Positions 26,205 through 38,174 of a stretch of DNA of 64,000 nt are shown here, piece by piece (the first letter of the stretch is position 1; the number at the start of each line of letters is the position of its first letter). The DNA is from Actinobacillus indolicus (GTDB lineage: Bacteria > Pseudomonadota > Gammaproteobacteria > Enterobacterales > Pasteurellaceae), in assembly GCF_901764975.1 (NCBI RefSeq), contig NZ_CABFKH010000004.1:62001-126000 (forward strand). The letters run 5' to 3'. The translations under genes and the position numbers were made by a program. The notes beneath the pieces are model-generated. The model saw nothing but the letters and a program-made list of their open reading frames with translations. It was not told where the DNA came from and did not search any database.

Positions 26205-27256
26205 TACTCCGCTCCTTGTTCTGTACTGTGGTTAATATCACTCTCTACTTCAGGCTGGCTAGCTGGATTTTCAGTTTCATCTGTAGGATCGATATTTTCT
26301 TCTTTTGGCTCATCGCCATTTACTTGCGTTTTTTTACTGTTTTTTAAACGATCTAATGGGTTTAAGCTATTACGTCGTTCTTCAACGGCATCTCTCACAT
26401 CTTGCGGAGATAAAGACTCAGACTTACGAATTTCTTCACTCGTTGGCCACAATAAAAGCAAGTAACGTAAACGATCAAGGGAAGCAAGTGGGCGTGCTGT
26501 GGCTCTTGCAAAATGGTTTGAACCATCATTTTGTACGGTTTCAATTACCGCAACAGGATAGCCTTCGGGGAAACGTCCTCCTAATCCAGAAGTAACAAGC
26601 ACATCTCCTTTGGCAATATCTACGGTTCTTGGTAAATTATCCAAAATCAATTCATTGCTATGTCCATTACCATTGGCTATGGCTCGAACATCATTACGCA
26701 AAATTTGAACTGGAATGGCATGGGTCACATCGGTTAATAATAAAACTCGGCTTGTTTTCTCACCTACGGATATAACCTGCCCGACAACACCTCGTTCATC
26801 AATAACAGGCTGACCAACAAAAGCACCATCACCATGTCCTTGATTGATAACAACTTGTTGACGATAAACATCCATTTCTGTAGTTAATACTTCTGCGACT
26901 TTTTTATATTCATCTTGACGTAGTGGAGAACTGAGCAATAAACGTAATCGCTGATTTTCAACCTTTAACTGATCCAATAACAATAAATCTGCATTTTTTT
27001 CTCGTAACTGATCTTTTAAAACACGATTTTCTAGTTGCAATTTTTGGCTATCAATAAAATTGTTGCTCACACCATCTAATACTGTTCTCGGTGTATTGGC
27101 AAAATAATAGAGCCCGCTGACTGCTGTCTCTAATACACTACGCATTTGTATTATTGCACTACTTCTACCGTCTAATAAAATTAATGCGATAGAAATACTT
27201 ACTGCAAAAAATAGGCGCACGCCAATGGAAGGTGCTTTCGCAAAAATAGGTTTCAT
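26204..27256 (-). CDS. mreC: Cell shape-determining protein MreC
   Basis: MreC is a bitopic protein that organises the periplasmic side of the elongation machinery. The 350-residue protein has one N-terminal membrane segment (about 12-30), a coiled coil (about 65-110) and the beta-rich domain with GRFPEGYPVAVIETV. A C-terminal extension of about 60 residues is rich in Asp, Glu, Asn and Ser, typical of Pasteurellaceae and E. coli homologues. It is followed by mreD with overlapping codons. Confidence 0.96.
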   Translation of the reverse strand: MKPIFAKAPSIGVRLFFAVSISIALILLDGRSSAIIQMRSVLETAVSGLYYFANTPRTVLDGVSNNFIDSQKLQLENRVLKDQLREKNADLLLLDQLKVENQRLRLLLSSPLRQDEYKKVAEVLTTEMDVYRQQVVINQGHGDGAFVGQPVIDERGVVGQVISVGEKTSRVLLLTDVTHAIPVQILRNDVRAIANGNGHSNELILDNLPRTVDIAKGDVLVTSGLGGRFPEGYPVAVIETVQNDGSNHFARATARPLASLDRLRYLLLLWPTSEEIRKSESLSPQDVRDAVEERRNSLNPLDRLKNSKKTQVNGDEPKEENIDPTDETENPASQPEVESDINHSTEQGAE

Positions 27257-27291
27257 AATTTGATTAAAATTTAACTCTTCTGTTTAAACGC

Positions 27292-27325
27292 AAAATGGAC
27301 AATAGCGTTTGTTATTGTCCATTTT
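27292..27325. terminator. Hairpin between mreB and mreC
   Basis: AAAATGGACAATA and TATTGTCCATTTT form a 13-bp perfect stem with an 8-nt loop in the 92-bp gap between mreB and mreC. The T-run is short, so it may only partly terminate. That would make mreB more abundant than mreC and mreD. Confidence 0.6.
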
Positions 27326-27348
27326 ACCTTTTAATTCACTAATCTCGA

Positions 27349-28428
<1,080 letters not shown>

Positions 28429-28694
28429 TTATTAAAGTCACGCCTCTCCAAATAGGGAGACAAAAATTGGGCGTAAATATAGCAAAAAAAGCCCTCATAC
28501 ACCAACGAATAATTTAATTTTTTGCAAGTTTTTATAAGGAACTGACCGCTTGTACCTCTTCTAGTCAAAAAATAGCTTTATTTATGCCTATCATTAGAAA
28601 TTTTTTACCAAATTATACAAATAAATGGTACATTTAACGCGTTTTCACTTTGAAAAAACAACTTTATTTTAACCTCAACCCAACAGGAGTCTTT

Positions 28695-30227
28695 ATGCTT
28701 ATTGGTGTACCAAGAGAGCTGTTAGACGGTGAAACTCGTGTGGCAGCAACACCGAAAACCGTTGAACAGATCAAAAAACTTGGTTTTGAAGTCATCATCG
28801 AAAAAGATGCTGGTTTTAAAGCAAGTTTTGAAGATAACGCATTTGCACAAGCAGGTGCGACGATTGGAAACGCAAAAGCGGTTTGGAATGCAGACATTAT
28901 TTTTAAAGTCAATGCACCAACAGATGCGGAAATTGCGTTAATCAAGGAAGGGGCAACGCTTGTGAGCTTCATTTGGCCTGCACAGAATCCTGAGTTAATG
29001 CAAAAACTTTCTGCAAAGAAAATCAATGTGTTAGCGATGGACGCTGTGCCGCGTATTTCTCGCGCCCAAGCCTTAGACGCATTAAGTTCTATGGCAAACA
29101 TTTCTGGTTATCGTGCAGTCATTGAAGCAGCGAATGCTTTCGGTAGTTTCTTTACAGGGCAAATTACTGCGGCTGGTAAAGTACCACCAGCAAAAGTGCT
29201 TGTGATTGGTGCAGGCGTGGCAGGTTTAGCGGCAATTGGCGCTGCAAATAGTTTAGGTGCGATTGTTCGTGCTTTTGACTCTCGTCCTGAAGTAAAAGAA
29301 CAAGTAAAATCTATGGGTGCAGACTTCTTAGAAATTAACTTTCAGGAAGAAGGTGGCTCAGGCGATGGTTATGCTAAAGTCATGTCGGAAGAATTCAACC
29401 GCAGAGCAATGGCACTTTATGCAGAACAAGCGAAGGAAGTGGACATTATTATTACCACAGCAGCAATCCCTGGCAAGCCAGCCCCTCGCTTAATCACAAA
29501 AGAGATGGTAGACTCAATGAAACCAGGCTCTGTGATTGTAGATTTAGCGGCAGCAACAGGCGGTAACTGCGAATACACCAAAGCAGGCGAAGTCGTGGTT
29601 ACAGAAAATCAAGTGAAAGTCATTGGTTATACCGACTTCCCAGCACGTTTACCAACACAATCCTCACAACTTTACGGTACAAACTTAGTTAATTTATTAA
29701 AATTATTAGCACCAAATAAAGATGGTGTTATTGATATTAACTTTGAAGATGTGGTACTCCGTGGCGTAACGGTTATTCGTGATGGAGAAGTCACTTGGCC
29801 AGCCCCACCAATTCAGGTATCTGCACAACCACAACAAAAAACAGCAGCAAAACCTGCTGAGAAAAAAGAAGAAAAACCAGCCGATCCTCGCATTAAATAT
29901 GGCTTATTAGCTTTAGCGGTGATCGCATTCTTGTGGTTAGCCTCTGTTGCACCTGCGGCATTCTTATCTCACTTCACCGTCTTCGTTCTCTCTTGCGTAG
30001 TAGGCTACTATGTGGTTTGGAACGTCAGCCACGCATTACATACACCATTAATGGCAGTAACCAATGCGATTTCAGGTATTATCATTGTCGGTGCGTTACT
30101 ACAAATCTCTCAAGGCAGCTTCTTTATCAGCGTACTTGCCTTTATTGCGATTTTAGTGGCAAGTATCAACATCTTCGGTGGCTTCAAAGTTACCCAAAGA
30201 ATGTTAGCAATGTTTAGAAAAGGTTAA
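28695..30227 (+). CDS. pntA: NAD(P) transhydrogenase subunit alpha
   Basis: PntA carries the NAD(H)-binding domain and part of the membrane domain of the proton-translocating transhydrogenase. The start chosen is the ATG at 28695 ([20 protein letters not shown]) with AGGAG upstream; the frame also extends back to a TTG without support. The 510-residue protein has the NAD-binding region [17 protein letters not shown] (about 165-185), a flexible Lys/Glu/Pro/Ala linker near 375-395 and four C-terminal membrane helices. pntB follows after 11 bases. Confidence 0.97.
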   Translation: MLIGVPRELLDGETRVAATPKTVEQIKKLGFEVIIEKDAGFKASFEDNAFAQAGATIGNAKAVWNADIIFKVNAPTDAEIALIKEGATLVSFIWPAQNPELMQKLSAKKINVLAMDAVPRISRAQALDALSSMANISGYRAVIEAANAFGSFFTGQITAAGKVPPAKVLVIGAGVAGLAAIGAANSLGAIVRAFDSRPEVKEQVKSMGADFLEINFQEEGGSGDGYAKVMSEEFNRRAMALYAEQAKEVDIIITTAAIPGKPAPRLITKEMVDSMKPGSVIVDLAAATGGNCEYTKAGEVVVTENQVKVIGYTDFPARLPTQSSQLYGTNLVNLLKLLAPNKDGVIDINFEDVVLRGVTVIRDGEVTWPAPPIQVSAQPQQKTAAKPAEKKEEKPADPRIKYGLLALAVIAFLWLASVAPAAFLSHFTVFVLSCVVGYYVVWNVSHALHTPLMAVTNAISGIIIVGALLQISQGSFFISVLAFIAILVASINIFGGFKVTQRMLAMFRKG

Positions 30228-30238
30228 GGAGAAAGAGT

Positions 30239-31612
30239 ATGTCTTTAGGTTTAGTACAAGCGGCATATATTGTCGCAGCCGTTCTCTTTATTATGAGCCT
30301 TGCAGGGCTTTCTAAACACGAAACGGCAAAAGCAGGTTGTTGGTACGGTATTGTGGGTATGACTATTGCCCTTATCGCAACCATTTTTGGACCACAATCA
30401 CAAGGAACCATTTGGATTTTAATCGCAATGGCAATCGGTGGTGCTATTGGTATTCGTCAAGCATTAAAAGTGGAAATGACCGAAATGCCTGAACTTGTAG
30501 CAATTCTTCACAGCTTCGTAGGTTTAGCAGCGGTATTAGTCGGCTTTAACAGCTACGGTCTTGCACACGAAACAGATCCAGTGCTACAAAATATCCACAA
30601 TGTTGAAGTATTCCTTGGTATCTTCATCGGTGCAGTCACTTTCACAGGTTCAGTGGTTGCTTTCGGTAAATTACGCGGCATTATCAATTCAAAAGCATTA
30701 ATGTTGCCACACCGCCACAAATTAAACCTTGCAGCACTTGTGGTTTCTGCACTATTAATGGTTGCTTTCTTAAATAATCCAGAGAATATTTTCCCTGTAT
30801 TAGTGATGACTGCAATTGCTTTAGCCTTCGGTTGGCACTTAGTGGCTTCTATCGGTGGTGCGGATATGCCGGTTGTTGTTTCTATGCTTAACTCTTATTC
30901 AGGTTGGGCAGCAGCGGCAGCAGGCTTTATGTTAAGCAACGATTTGCTTATCGTAACCGGTGCATTAGTAGGTTCTTCGGGTGCAATCCTTTCTTACATT
31001 ATGTGTAAAGCAATGAACCGTTCGTTCATCAGCGTTATCGCAGGTGGCTTTGGTAACGATGTTCAAGTCAGCTCAGATGAAGAACAAGGCGAACACCGTG
31101 AAACTACCGCAGAAGAAGTGGCAGAATTACTTAAAAATGCAAGCTCTGTCATCATCACCCCTGGATACGGTATGGCAGTGGCACAAGCACAATATCCTGT
31201 TGCTGAAATCACACAGAAATTACGTGATCGTGGCGTCAATGTTCGCTTTGGTATTCACCCGGTTGCAGGGCGTTTACCGGGTCATATGAACGTATTACTT
31301 GCTGAAGCGAAAGTGCCTTACGACGTAGTATTAGAAATGGACGAAATCAACGATGATTTTGCTGATACTGATGTAGTGTTGGTTATCGGTGCAAACGACA
31401 CGGTAAACCCAGCAGCAATGGATGATCCAAACAGCCCAATTGCAGGTATGCCTGTACTTGAAGTATGGAAAGCCCAAAACGTTATCGTGTTCAAACGCTC
31501 AATGGCAGTAGGCTATGCCGGCGTACAAAACCCACTATTCTTCAAAGAAAACACCCAAATGTTATTTGGTGATGCGAAAGAACGTGTGGACGATATTTTG
31601 AAAGCACTTTAA
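30239..31612 (+). CDS. pntB: NAD(P) transhydrogenase subunit beta
   Basis: PntB contains the remaining membrane helices and the NADP(H)-binding domain. The 457-residue protein has about nine hydrophobic segments in the first 260 residues. The C-terminal domain has [42 protein letters not shown] and [15 protein letters not shown], all standard for the NADP site. The pair converts NADH and NADP to NAD and NADPH using the proton gradient. Confidence 0.98.
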   Translation: MSLGLVQAAYIVAAVLFIMSLAGLSKHETAKAGCWYGIVGMTIALIATIFGPQSQGTIWILIAMAIGGAIGIRQALKVEMTEMPELVAILHSFVGLAAVLVGFNSYGLAHETDPVLQNIHNVEVFLGIFIGAVTFTGSVVAFGKLRGIINSKALMLPHRHKLNLAALVVSALLMVAFLNNPENIFPVLVMTAIALAFGWHLVASIGGADMPVVVSMLNSYSGWAAAAAGFMLSNDLLIVTGALVGSSGAILSYIMCKAMNRSFISVIAGGFGNDVQVSSDEEQGEHRETTAEEVAELLKNASSVIITPGYGMAVAQAQYPVAEITQKLRDRGVNVRFGIHPVAGRLPGHMNVLLAEAKVPYDVVLEMDEINDDFADTDVVLVIGANDTVNPAAMDDPNSPIAGMPVLEVWKAQNVIVFKRSMAVGYAGVQNPLFFKENTQMLFGDAKERVDDILKAL

Positions 31613-31622
31613 TCTATAACGT

Positions 31623-31650
31623 AATAAGGCTCACCAAGGTGAGCCTTATT
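31623..31650 (+). terminator. pntAB terminator
   Basis: AATAAGGCTCACC and GGTGAGCCTTATT form a 13-bp stem with a two-base loop directly after pntB, followed by the weak T-run TTATC. Confidence 0.7.
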
Positions 31651-31790
31651 TATCTTCTTAATAGAAAGGAATAAAGATACAAATTCAAGGAAGAAAACTA
31701 TAACAGATTGAAATTACCCCATATAAAATTCAATCTGCTATAAAATCCATATCCTTTTGCAAGCGGTCAGATTCGGTTTATTTTTTGCAA

Positions 31791-32330
31791 TTACCCAAAA
31801 AACAGATTCCAAAGACGATCCCAATAGTCGCTACCTTTGGCTAGGGCATAGCCGATAATAAAGAATTGTGCCGTACCAATGATAATCCCCCACAAACTCG
31901 CCCAAAATACCGAATGAAACGGTAATTTCATCGAGCCTGCTAGTAATGGCATAAATTTTGATAAAGGTCCTGTAATACGGGCAATAAAAATAGCTGTACC
32001 GCCACGTTTGAGCATTAATCGGTAGGCTCGGCGGTAATGTAAACGGCGTTTGGCTTTAGGACGGATATATTTGTGAACAATCTGCTTGCCGTAACGTTTT
32101 CCGACAAAATAGCTAAGTACATCGCCGAGTAATGCCGATGCCCAAATAAGCGGTACTATCCACCATTGTGCAGATTGAGCGACTAAATATCCGCCTGCAA
32201 CGAAGAAAAACTCACCTAAAACAAAAAGGCTTACCCCGATAAACGCATCTGAAAATGCCCCTAAACAGAGAATTACAGGTAACCAAGGCGAGTTAAACCA
32301 CGCCAGTAGCCAATCAGGAAGTGTACTCAT
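31791..32330 (-). CDS. DedA family membrane protein
   Basis: This 179-residue inner-membrane protein belongs to the DedA/SNARE-associated (VTT) family. It has the GEFFFVAGGYLVAQ and LLGDVLSYFVGKRYG motifs, RITGPLSKFMPLLAGSMKLP (the conserved arginine and glycine-proline region) and four or five hydrophobic segments. Members are implicated in lipid-carrier recycling and envelope homeostasis. The exact substrate is not deducible. It overlaps the glycosyltransferase gene by four bases (ATGA), suggesting a shared role in envelope biosynthesis. Confidence 0.88.
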   Translation of the reverse strand: MSTLPDWLLAWFNSPWLPVILCLGAFSDAFIGVSLFVLGEFFFVAGGYLVAQSAQWWIVPLIWASALLGDVLSYFVGKRYGKQIVHKYIRPKAKRRLHYRRAYRLMLKRGGTAIFIARITGPLSKFMPLLAGSMKLPFHSVFWASLWGIIIGTAQFFIIGYALAKGSDYWDRLWNLFFG

Positions 32331-33085
32331 TCGGTTTTATCGTAATGACCAAAAGGATAGTGAATCTCGTTGTTGCGTAGCTCACCGCGATACATTCTCA
32401 GTACATTGGCTTTTAAATAGGTATAGCCCATTTTGAAGATTCCATCTTGGTCTAAACGGCGTGTATTAAACTCAAAAAAGACAGGCAACATACGGAACTT
32501 CACTGTTTTTGATGCACGATTCACATAATCACAATCTTCACACAATGTGATTTGCGTATCAAAACCGCATAGCATTTGGTGAACAGATTTTGTAGAGAAA
32601 ATACAAGCACCAGTACAGGTTGGGAAGGTATATTGTGTTACGACCATACCAAGATCAAACAAACTTACCCCTATGCGATTCAGACGTGATGTTCCCGAAC
32701 TTTTCATTCTCCCTGCACCGACTAATAAGCGTCGTTTGATTAAGGCATTCAACGCATTACCAAGAAAATCAGGGGCAATGCGTACATCCGCATCAAAAAA
32801 GACAATGCGTTCATATTTCGCATTTTCTGCCCCTGTATTACGCCCAAGACTGTGTCCACGTTGCGACATCACAATCGTACGTAAATCAAGTCTGTCTTGA
32901 TAAGAGTTGGCAATATTGACAGTATTATCATCACTGTTGCTATCTACCACTAAAACTTCGAAATTTTTATATTGCTGCGCAACAAGGTCATCAAGAAGAT
33001 TGCCAATATTTTTTTCTTCATTGAGTGTAATAATCACAACACTCATTGGGCAGTCACTAGAAAATAAAGATGTTGGATTTGTCAT
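32327..33085 (-). CDS. Family 2 glycosyltransferase
   Basis: The 252-residue protein has the GT-A fold signature of family 2 glycosyltransferases. The signature comprises MSVVIITLNEEKNIGNLL near residue 14, VLVVDSNSDDNT, the FFDADVRI metal-binding DxD-like site and the downstream CEDCDYVNRA acidic motif (ED). It has no membrane segment. It is coupled to the DedA gene. The sugar donor and acceptor cannot be told. The upstream Met at 33085 has GGAACGGAAAG before it and is taken as the start, but Met14 is possible. Confidence 0.88.
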   Translation of the reverse strand: MTNPTSLFSSDCPMSVVIITLNEEKNIGNLLDDLVAQQYKNFEVLVVDSNSDDNTVNIANSYQDRLDLRTIVMSQRGHSLGRNTGAENAKYERIVFFDADVRIAPDFLGNALNALIKRRLLVGAGRMKSSGTSRLNRIGVSLFDLGMVVTQYTFPTCTGACIFSTKSVHQMLCGFDTQITLCEDCDYVNRASKTVKFRMLPVFFEFNTRRLDQDGIFKMGYTYLKANVLRMYRGELRNNEIHYPFGHYDKTE

Positions 33086-33220
33086 TAACTTTCCGTTCCT
33101 AAAATAAAACTGAATATCAAATACTATAATGAAAAAATCTTAAAAAATGCTTAAGTTTAAAAAAGATACGCCATTATGCCTTACAAGCGGTCAGATCCCA
33201 CCCATTATTTGCAAATATGC

Positions 33221-34369
33221 TTATAGTTTTACATTAAATCTCTTCGGCACAATAAAAACCGCAGGCAATGCAAACAGCACCATTAGCCAGAAGCTACCTG
33301 TTGGCGAAACTTGATAGACCAAGCCTGCGATAAAGGTAAACAACGCCATAAAAATACAACTTGCAAAGCTAAAATAAAGTGCTTGTAGTTTTGCCATTTG
33401 TTCCGTGGGTTGGGTTGAAAGGTAGCGGATCATTGCATAATGCCCTGCTCCATAAGAGATAGAATGGAACATCTGCATTGCCATTAAGATCGCCATATTG
33501 GTGGTGGAAGCCAGTAAGATCCAACGCACCATTGAGCCAACGGCAGATAAGATCATTAAATGGCTGATTTTCCACGTTTTAAATAAACGGTTGGCAAAGA
33601 AGAAAAACAGAATTTCTGAAACCACTGCCAATCCCCATAACAAACTCGCACTTTGGGTCGAAATGCCTGCCGATGCCCAATAAATCGTACTATAAGCATA
33701 ATAAGCGGCGTGAGAAGATTGAATTAAGGAAACGGCAATCAACATTTTGAATGTGGTAGGCACTTTCATTAATTGCAGATAGCTTAAGTCTGATTGGGCT
33801 TTTTCTTCCGTTTGTACAAAGGCTTGGGTTGGTTTGACCGTTAAGCCAGTGCCTAAAAAGACTAGCCAGCCGATCAAAATGCCGATAATCGCACTTTCCC
33901 CTAACCAGCCGACTAAATAGCCTGTGCTAACTGAGCCGACCACAAAGGCAATCGAACCGAACAAACGTGTTCTGCCATAATCAATCCCGACTTGCTGTTG
34001 CCAAGTGGAAGCAATGGTATCGGCAATCGGCATTGCACCGCCGTTGAAGATATGGAACAGTGCGATTGCTGGAAATAAAATCCAGATAGTTTGAACCCCA
34101 AAGGCAACTAAAAACAGGGTGACAATGGCGAGCCACGTTAGCCAACGGGCAAGAGAAAGTAACTGGTTGGGGTGGCTAATGCGTTTAGAAAAGGTCATTG
34201 CCCCTAAAAAACGAAACAGATAACCTGAAGCGATTAATAAGCCAATCATTCCCGAATCGTAGCCGTGATGGTTCAACCAAACAGGCAGAAACGGCAACAG
34301 CACGCCATAGGCACAGTAAAAGCCGAAGAAGTTAAAGGACGACCATTGAAAGGGGGTAAATTTTATCAT
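33221..34369 (-). CDS. MFS transporter, HcaT/phenylpropionate-permease-like
   Basis: This 382-residue membrane protein has 12 predicted hydrophobic segments and the opening FFGFYCAYGVLLPFLPVWL typical of the HcaT/nucleoside-H+ symporter-like branch of the major facilitator superfamily. The true substrate is unknown, as in other Pasteurellaceae homologues. It overlaps proC upstream by ATGA, so it is cotranscribed with that gene. Whether it transports something related to proline metabolism is not indicated by sequence. Confidence 0.82.
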   Translation of the reverse strand: MIKFTPFQWSSFNFFGFYCAYGVLLPFLPVWLNHHGYDSGMIGLLIASGYLFRFLGAMTFSKRISHPNQLLSLARWLTWLAIVTLFLVAFGVQTIWILFPAIALFHIFNGGAMPIADTIASTWQQQVGIDYGRTRLFGSIAFVVGSVSTGYLVGWLGESAIIGILIGWLVFLGTGLTVKPTQAFVQTEEKAQSDLSYLQLMKVPTTFKMLIAVSLIQSSHAAYYAYSTIYWASAGISTQSASLLWGLAVVSEILFFFFANRLFKTWKISHLMILSAVGSMVRWILLASTTNMAILMAMQMFHSISYGAGHYAMIRYLSTQPTEQMAKLQALYFSFASCIFMALFTFIAGLVYQVSPTGSFWLMVLFALPAVFIVPKRFNVKL

Positions 34370-35184
34370 AGGGATTTTTCCATCTCTTCCGCACGTTTAA
34401 TTGCCGCATTCATCGCTTGCTCAACGGTTGCATTCAGCTCTCGTTGTTCAAATACCGCCAATGCCTGAGCCGTTGTACCGCCTTTTGAAGTAACATTTTC
34501 GCGTAAGGTTGCTAAGGTGACTTCTGGGTTTTCTACCACCATTTTTGCCGCCCCTAAAGCCGCCGATTGCACTAAATAACGGGCATTCTGTTCACTAAAG
34601 CCCATTTTAACCGCAGCTTCTTGCATTGCTTCCATAAACTTAAAGAAGTAAGCAGGGCTAGAGCCTGTGATGGCAATAATTTGGTTGATCTCCGCTTCCG
34701 TCTCCACCCAATAACATTTGCCTACCGCAGACAGTAGTTGTTCCGCAAATTGACAAGCGGTCGGATCTACCGATTTTTTTGCAAATAATCCTGCTATGCC
34801 TTCACCGATGAGCGATGGCGTATTCGGCATTGTTCGAACAATGTTGGTTGCTGTTGGTAACAGTTGTTCAAGACGGGCAACAGAAATCCCAGCCGCAACG
34901 GAAATCACCCATTTTGCACTAAAATCCACTTGTGCAAACTCACTGCATACTTCCGCCATCATCTGTGGTTTAACCGCCAAAATCACCACATCGGCTTGGG
35001 TCACGGCATCAAGGTTAGACAAATCCACCTGAACGCCCATTGCTCTTAACTGTGAGCGGCGAGTTTCATTGCTTTTATTACGAGCGATAATCTGATCGGC
35101 AGGATAACCGCTTTTGATTAATCCTGAAATGATCGCAAACGCCATATTACCAGCACCGATAAAGGCGATTTTTTTGTGTTGCAT
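34366..35184 (-). CDS. proC: Pyrroline-5-carboxylate reductase
   Basis: ProC makes proline from pyrroline-5-carboxylate with NADPH. The 272-residue protein has the Rossmann motif IAFIGAGNMAFAII at the N-terminus, ILAVKPQMM, and the C-terminal signature TLRENVTSKGGTTAQALAVF. It is the first gene of a two-gene unit with the MFS transporter and is divergent from rdgC. Confidence 0.97.
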   Translation of the reverse strand: MQHKKIAFIGAGNMAFAIISGLIKSGYPADQIIARNKSNETRRSQLRAMGVQVDLSNLDAVTQADVVILAVKPQMMAEVCSEFAQVDFSAKWVISVAAGISVARLEQLLPTATNIVRTMPNTPSLIGEGIAGLFAKKSVDPTACQFAEQLLSAVGKCYWVETEAEINQIIAITGSSPAYFFKFMEAMQEAAVKMGFSEQNARYLVQSAALGAAKMVVENPEVTLATLRENVTSKGGTTAQALAVFEQRELNATVEQAMNAAIKRAEEMEKSL

Positions 35185-35253
35185 AACAAGTTCCTTTAGA
35201 GCGAAATACGTTATAATTCCCCCTATTCTACCCCACGATCTAAGGATTTCTAA

Positions 35254-36162
35254 ATGTTTTGGTTCAAAAATGTCATGATTTACCGTTTAACCAGTGAATT
35301 ACGCTTCACCAGCAGTGAATTAGACGCACAATTACAACAAACAAAATTCACCCCTTGCCAACAAAGCGATATGCAAAAATTTGGCTGGTCGTCACCGCTT
35401 GCAGGAAGCGAACTGTTGCATTTTGCACAGGGTCAGCAGTTCCTGCTGGTTTCTCATAAAGAAGAAAAATTGTTGCCAGCCCACGTTGTCAAAAAAGAAA
35501 CAGAAAACCGCATTGAAATCTTAGAACAAAAGGAACAACGTAAGCTGAAAAAAACGGAAAAGCAGGCGATTAAAGATGATGTGGTGGCAATGTTACTGCC
35601 CCGTGCGTTTAGTAAACATCAATTTACGGCGATTTGGTTAGACTTAGATAAACAGCTCGTTTATGTAGATAGTGGTTCGGCAAAACGTGCTGAAGACACC
35701 CTTGCTTTGTTACGCAAATCCCTTGGTTCTCTGCCTGTGGTGCCGATTTCCTTCACGCTACAACCAAGTGAAGTGATGACAAATTGGGTGGCAAAAGGGC
35801 ATACACCAAGCTGGCTGACACTGTTGGAAGAAGCGGAATTGAAATCCTTTGATACCGACAGCGTAATCCGTTGTAAACGTCAAGATTTGGAAAGCGACGA
35901 AATCAGCCAACATTTACAAGCGGGTAAATTTGTCACAAAACTTGCGTTAGATTGGGAAAATCATTTTTCTTTTGTATTGAATGAAGATGCGACCCTTGCC
36001 CGTGTCAAATTCGCAGATGACGTGCGTGAAAAGAACGATGATATTTTGAAAGAAGATAAAGCCCAACGTTTCGATGCGGATTTTCTGTTAATGACGGAAG
36101 AATTACGTCTGTTTACAGAAAAATTGACGGAAGAGTTTGGGGGGATACAGGAAAGGATTTAA
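35254..36162 (+). CDS. rdgC: Recombination-associated protein RdgC
   Basis: RdgC forms a ring on double-stranded DNA and limits RecA activity. The 302-residue protein starts MFWFKNVMIYRLTSEL and has the GWSSPLAG, LPRAFSKHQFTAIWLD and WDNHFSFVL-like (LDWENHFSFVLNEDATLARVKF) regions that define the family. It is on the plus strand, divergent from proC, and 59 bp before cca with a palindromic repeat between. Confidence 0.95.
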   Translation: MFWFKNVMIYRLTSELRFTSSELDAQLQQTKFTPCQQSDMQKFGWSSPLAGSELLHFAQGQQFLLVSHKEEKLLPAHVVKKETENRIEILEQKEQRKLKKTEKQAIKDDVVAMLLPRAFSKHQFTAIWLDLDKQLVYVDSGSAKRAEDTLALLRKSLGSLPVVPISFTLQPSEVMTNWVAKGHTPSWLTLLEEAELKSFDTDSVIRCKRQDLESDEISQHLQAGKFVTKLALDWENHFSFVLNEDATLARVKFADDVREKNDDILKEDKAQRFDADFLLMTEELRLFTEKLTEEFGGIQERI

Positions 36163-36195
36163 ATCCCCCTAGCCCCCTTTTTCAAAGGGGGGAAT
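36163..36195. repeat. CCCCCT/AGGGGG palindromic repeat between rdgC and cca
   Basis: CCCCCTTT-TTC-AAAGGGGG forms an 8-bp stem directly after the rdgC stop, preceded by a second CCCCCT. It resembles the G/C-rich interspersed palindromes elsewhere in the window and may act as an intercistronic hairpin. Confidence 0.5.
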
Positions 36196-36221
36196 TAATC
36201 ACATAATTAGGACAACAACCT

Positions 36222-37460
36222 ATGCAAATTTACCTTGTCGGTGGGGCGGTGCGAGATCAACTGCTCGGCTTAGCAGTCAAAGATCGTGATTGGCTGATTG
36301 TTGGGGCAACGCCCGAACAGCTTTTAGCTCAAGGCTATCAACAAGTGGGCAACGATTTCCCCGTTTTTTTACACCCTAAAACCAAAGAAGAATACGCCCT
36401 TGCCCGTACCGAACGCAAAAACGGCAATGGCTATAACGGTTTTATCTGCGACTTTACCCCTGATGTTACCCTTGAACAAGATTTAATCCGCCGTGATCTC
36501 ACGATTAATGCGATTGCTCAAGATCTTGACGGCAACTATCACGATTTTTACGGGGGCATTGCCGATCTTAAACATCGCACACTTCGTCACGTTTCCCCTG
36601 CCTTTGCTGAGGATCCGCTACGGGTGTTGCGTGTGGCTCGCTTTGCCGCACGTTTCCATTCTCTCGGATTTCGGATTGCCCCTGAAACGGTAAAATTAAT
36701 GCAAGAAATGACCGCTTGCGGTGAGCTGGCTCATTTAACGACAGAACGTGTTTGGCTGGAAACCCAAAAAGCTTTCGCCACCGACACGCCACACATCTAT
36801 TTCCAAGTGCTACGAGAAGTCGGGGCATTGAAAGTGCTATTTCCGGAAGTGGAGGCACTCTTTGGCGTTCCACAACCTGAAAAACATCACCCTGAAATTG
36901 ATAGTGGCGTTCATACCTTGATGGTTTTGGAACAAGCGAAAAAATTAGCGGATCGGGCAAATGATCCTGAAAGTGTGTTATTTGCCGCACTCTGTCACGA
37001 TCTTGGTAAAGCTCTAACCCCAAAGGATATTCTGCCCCACCATTACGGACACGAACAGAAAGGCGTTGCTCCAACAGAACAACTGGCAAATCGCTTGAAA
37101 GTACCTGCACACACTAAGGCATTTGCCAAGTTAGTCACGGAGTTTCACACCCATAGCCATAAAATCATAGAGCTACGCCCTGAAACCGTGGTGAAATTGT
37201 TTAATAAACTTGATGTATGGCGTAAACCTGAACGTTTTTTTGATTTTTTATTAGTTTGCGAAGCAGATACCAAAGGGCGTTTGGGCTTTGAAAATCGGGA
37301 ATATTCACAAGCAGATTATGCAAAACAGCTCTATCAAGCAGCCTGTGAAGTCGATATTCAAGCAGTGATTCATGATGGCTTTGAAAAGGCTGGAATTAAG
37401 ACAGAATTGGATAAAAGGCGTAAACAAGCTATTCAATACGTTAAAGACAAAAAATGTTGA
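36222..37460 (+). CDS. cca: CCA-adding tRNA nucleotidyltransferase with HD domain
   Basis: Cca builds or repairs the CCA end of tRNA. The 412-residue protein has the nucleotidyltransferase motif [13 protein letters not shown], the catalytic DRDW pair, the [10 protein letters not shown] motif and the template motif [18 protein letters not shown]-terminal HD phosphohydrolase domain follows ([17 protein letters not shown]), as in E. coli. Plus strand, ending 43 bp before the convergent pyrE gene. Confidence 0.97.
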   Translation: MQIYLVGGAVRDQLLGLAVKDRDWLIVGATPEQLLAQGYQQVGNDFPVFLHPKTKEEYALARTERKNGNGYNGFICDFTPDVTLEQDLIRRDLTINAIAQDLDGNYHDFYGGIADLKHRTLRHVSPAFAEDPLRVLRVARFAARFHSLGFRIAPETVKLMQEMTACGELAHLTTERVWLETQKAFATDTPHIYFQVLREVGALKVLFPEVEALFGVPQPEKHHPEIDSGVHTLMVLEQAKKLADRANDPESVLFAALCHDLGKALTPKDILPHHYGHEQKGVAPTEQLANRLKVPAHTKAFAKLVTEFHTHSHKIIELRPETVVKLFNKLDVWRKPERFFDFLLVCEADTKGRLGFENREYSQADYAKQLYQAACEVDIQAVIHDGFEKAGIKTELDKRRKQAIQYVKDKKC

Positions 37461-37467
37461 TAAAAAA

Positions 37468-37490
37468 AACCACCTTTTTAGAAGGTGGTT
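37468..37490 (-). terminator. pyrE terminator
   Basis: AACCACCTT and AAGGTGGTT form a 9-bp stem followed on the minus strand by seven or eight T. It lies between the convergent genes pyrE and cca. Confidence 0.8.
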
Positions 37491-37502
37491 ATTGTCATCT
37501 AT

Positions 37503-38144
37503 TTACACACCATACATCTCTCGATATGCTCTCATTTTCGCCAAATAAGGCGCATATTGTTCCGATTGTTCAATAAATTGCAGTAAATCATCAAAATCAA
37601 TAATCGAGAAAACCTGACAGCCGTAATCACGTTCTACTTCTTGAATCGCCGAAAGTTCTCCTTTGCCTTTTTCTTTACGGTTTAATGCGATCATCACACC
37701 CGCTAAGGTTGCATGATTGGCTTGAATGATTTCCATGGATTCACGAATTGCCGTGCCTGCGGTAATTACATCATCCACCAATAAAATTCTGCCTTTTAAC
37801 GGACTACCGATAAGATTTCCGCCTTCGCCGTGATCTTTCACTTCTTTACGGTTAAAGCAACAAGGCTTATCGACATCAAATTGATTTGCTAACGCCACCG
37901 CCACAGTCGTGGCAATCGGAATACCTTTGTAAGCAGGTCCGAATAGTACATCGTAGTCAATTTGGCTGGCTTGGATTGCTTTGGCGTAATATTCGCCCAA
38001 TTTGGCGAGATCTCTGCCAGTATTAAATAATCCTGCATTAAAGAAGTAAGGGCTTTGTCTGCCTGATTTTAAGGTAAATTCGCCGAATTTAAGTACATTT
38101 CGGCTTAAGGCAAATTCGATAAAGTCGTGTTTGTATTGTTGCAT
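37503..38144 (-). CDS. pyrE: Orotate phosphoribosyltransferase
   Basis: PyrE converts orotate and PRPP to OMP in pyrimidine synthesis. The 213-residue protein has the PRPP motif [18 protein letters not shown] near residue 120, the N-terminal [16 protein letters not shown] and the catalytic loop [14 protein letters not shown]. It lies 30 bp after rlmJ on the same strand. No rph lies upstream, so the E. coli type of pyrE attenuation is not present. Confidence 0.97.
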   Translation of the reverse strand: MQQYKHDFIEFALSRNVLKFGEFTLKSGRQSPYFFNAGLFNTGRDLAKLGEYYAKAIQASQIDYDVLFGPAYKGIPIATTVAVALANQFDVDKPCCFNRKEVKDHGEGGNLIGSPLKGRILLVDDVITAGTAIRESMEIIQANHATLAGVMIALNRKEKGKGELSAIQEVERDYGCQVFSIIDFDDLLQFIEQSEQYAPYLAKMRAYREMYGV

Positions 38145-38174
38145 TGTTATTTTCCTTATATTTATTCGATATAT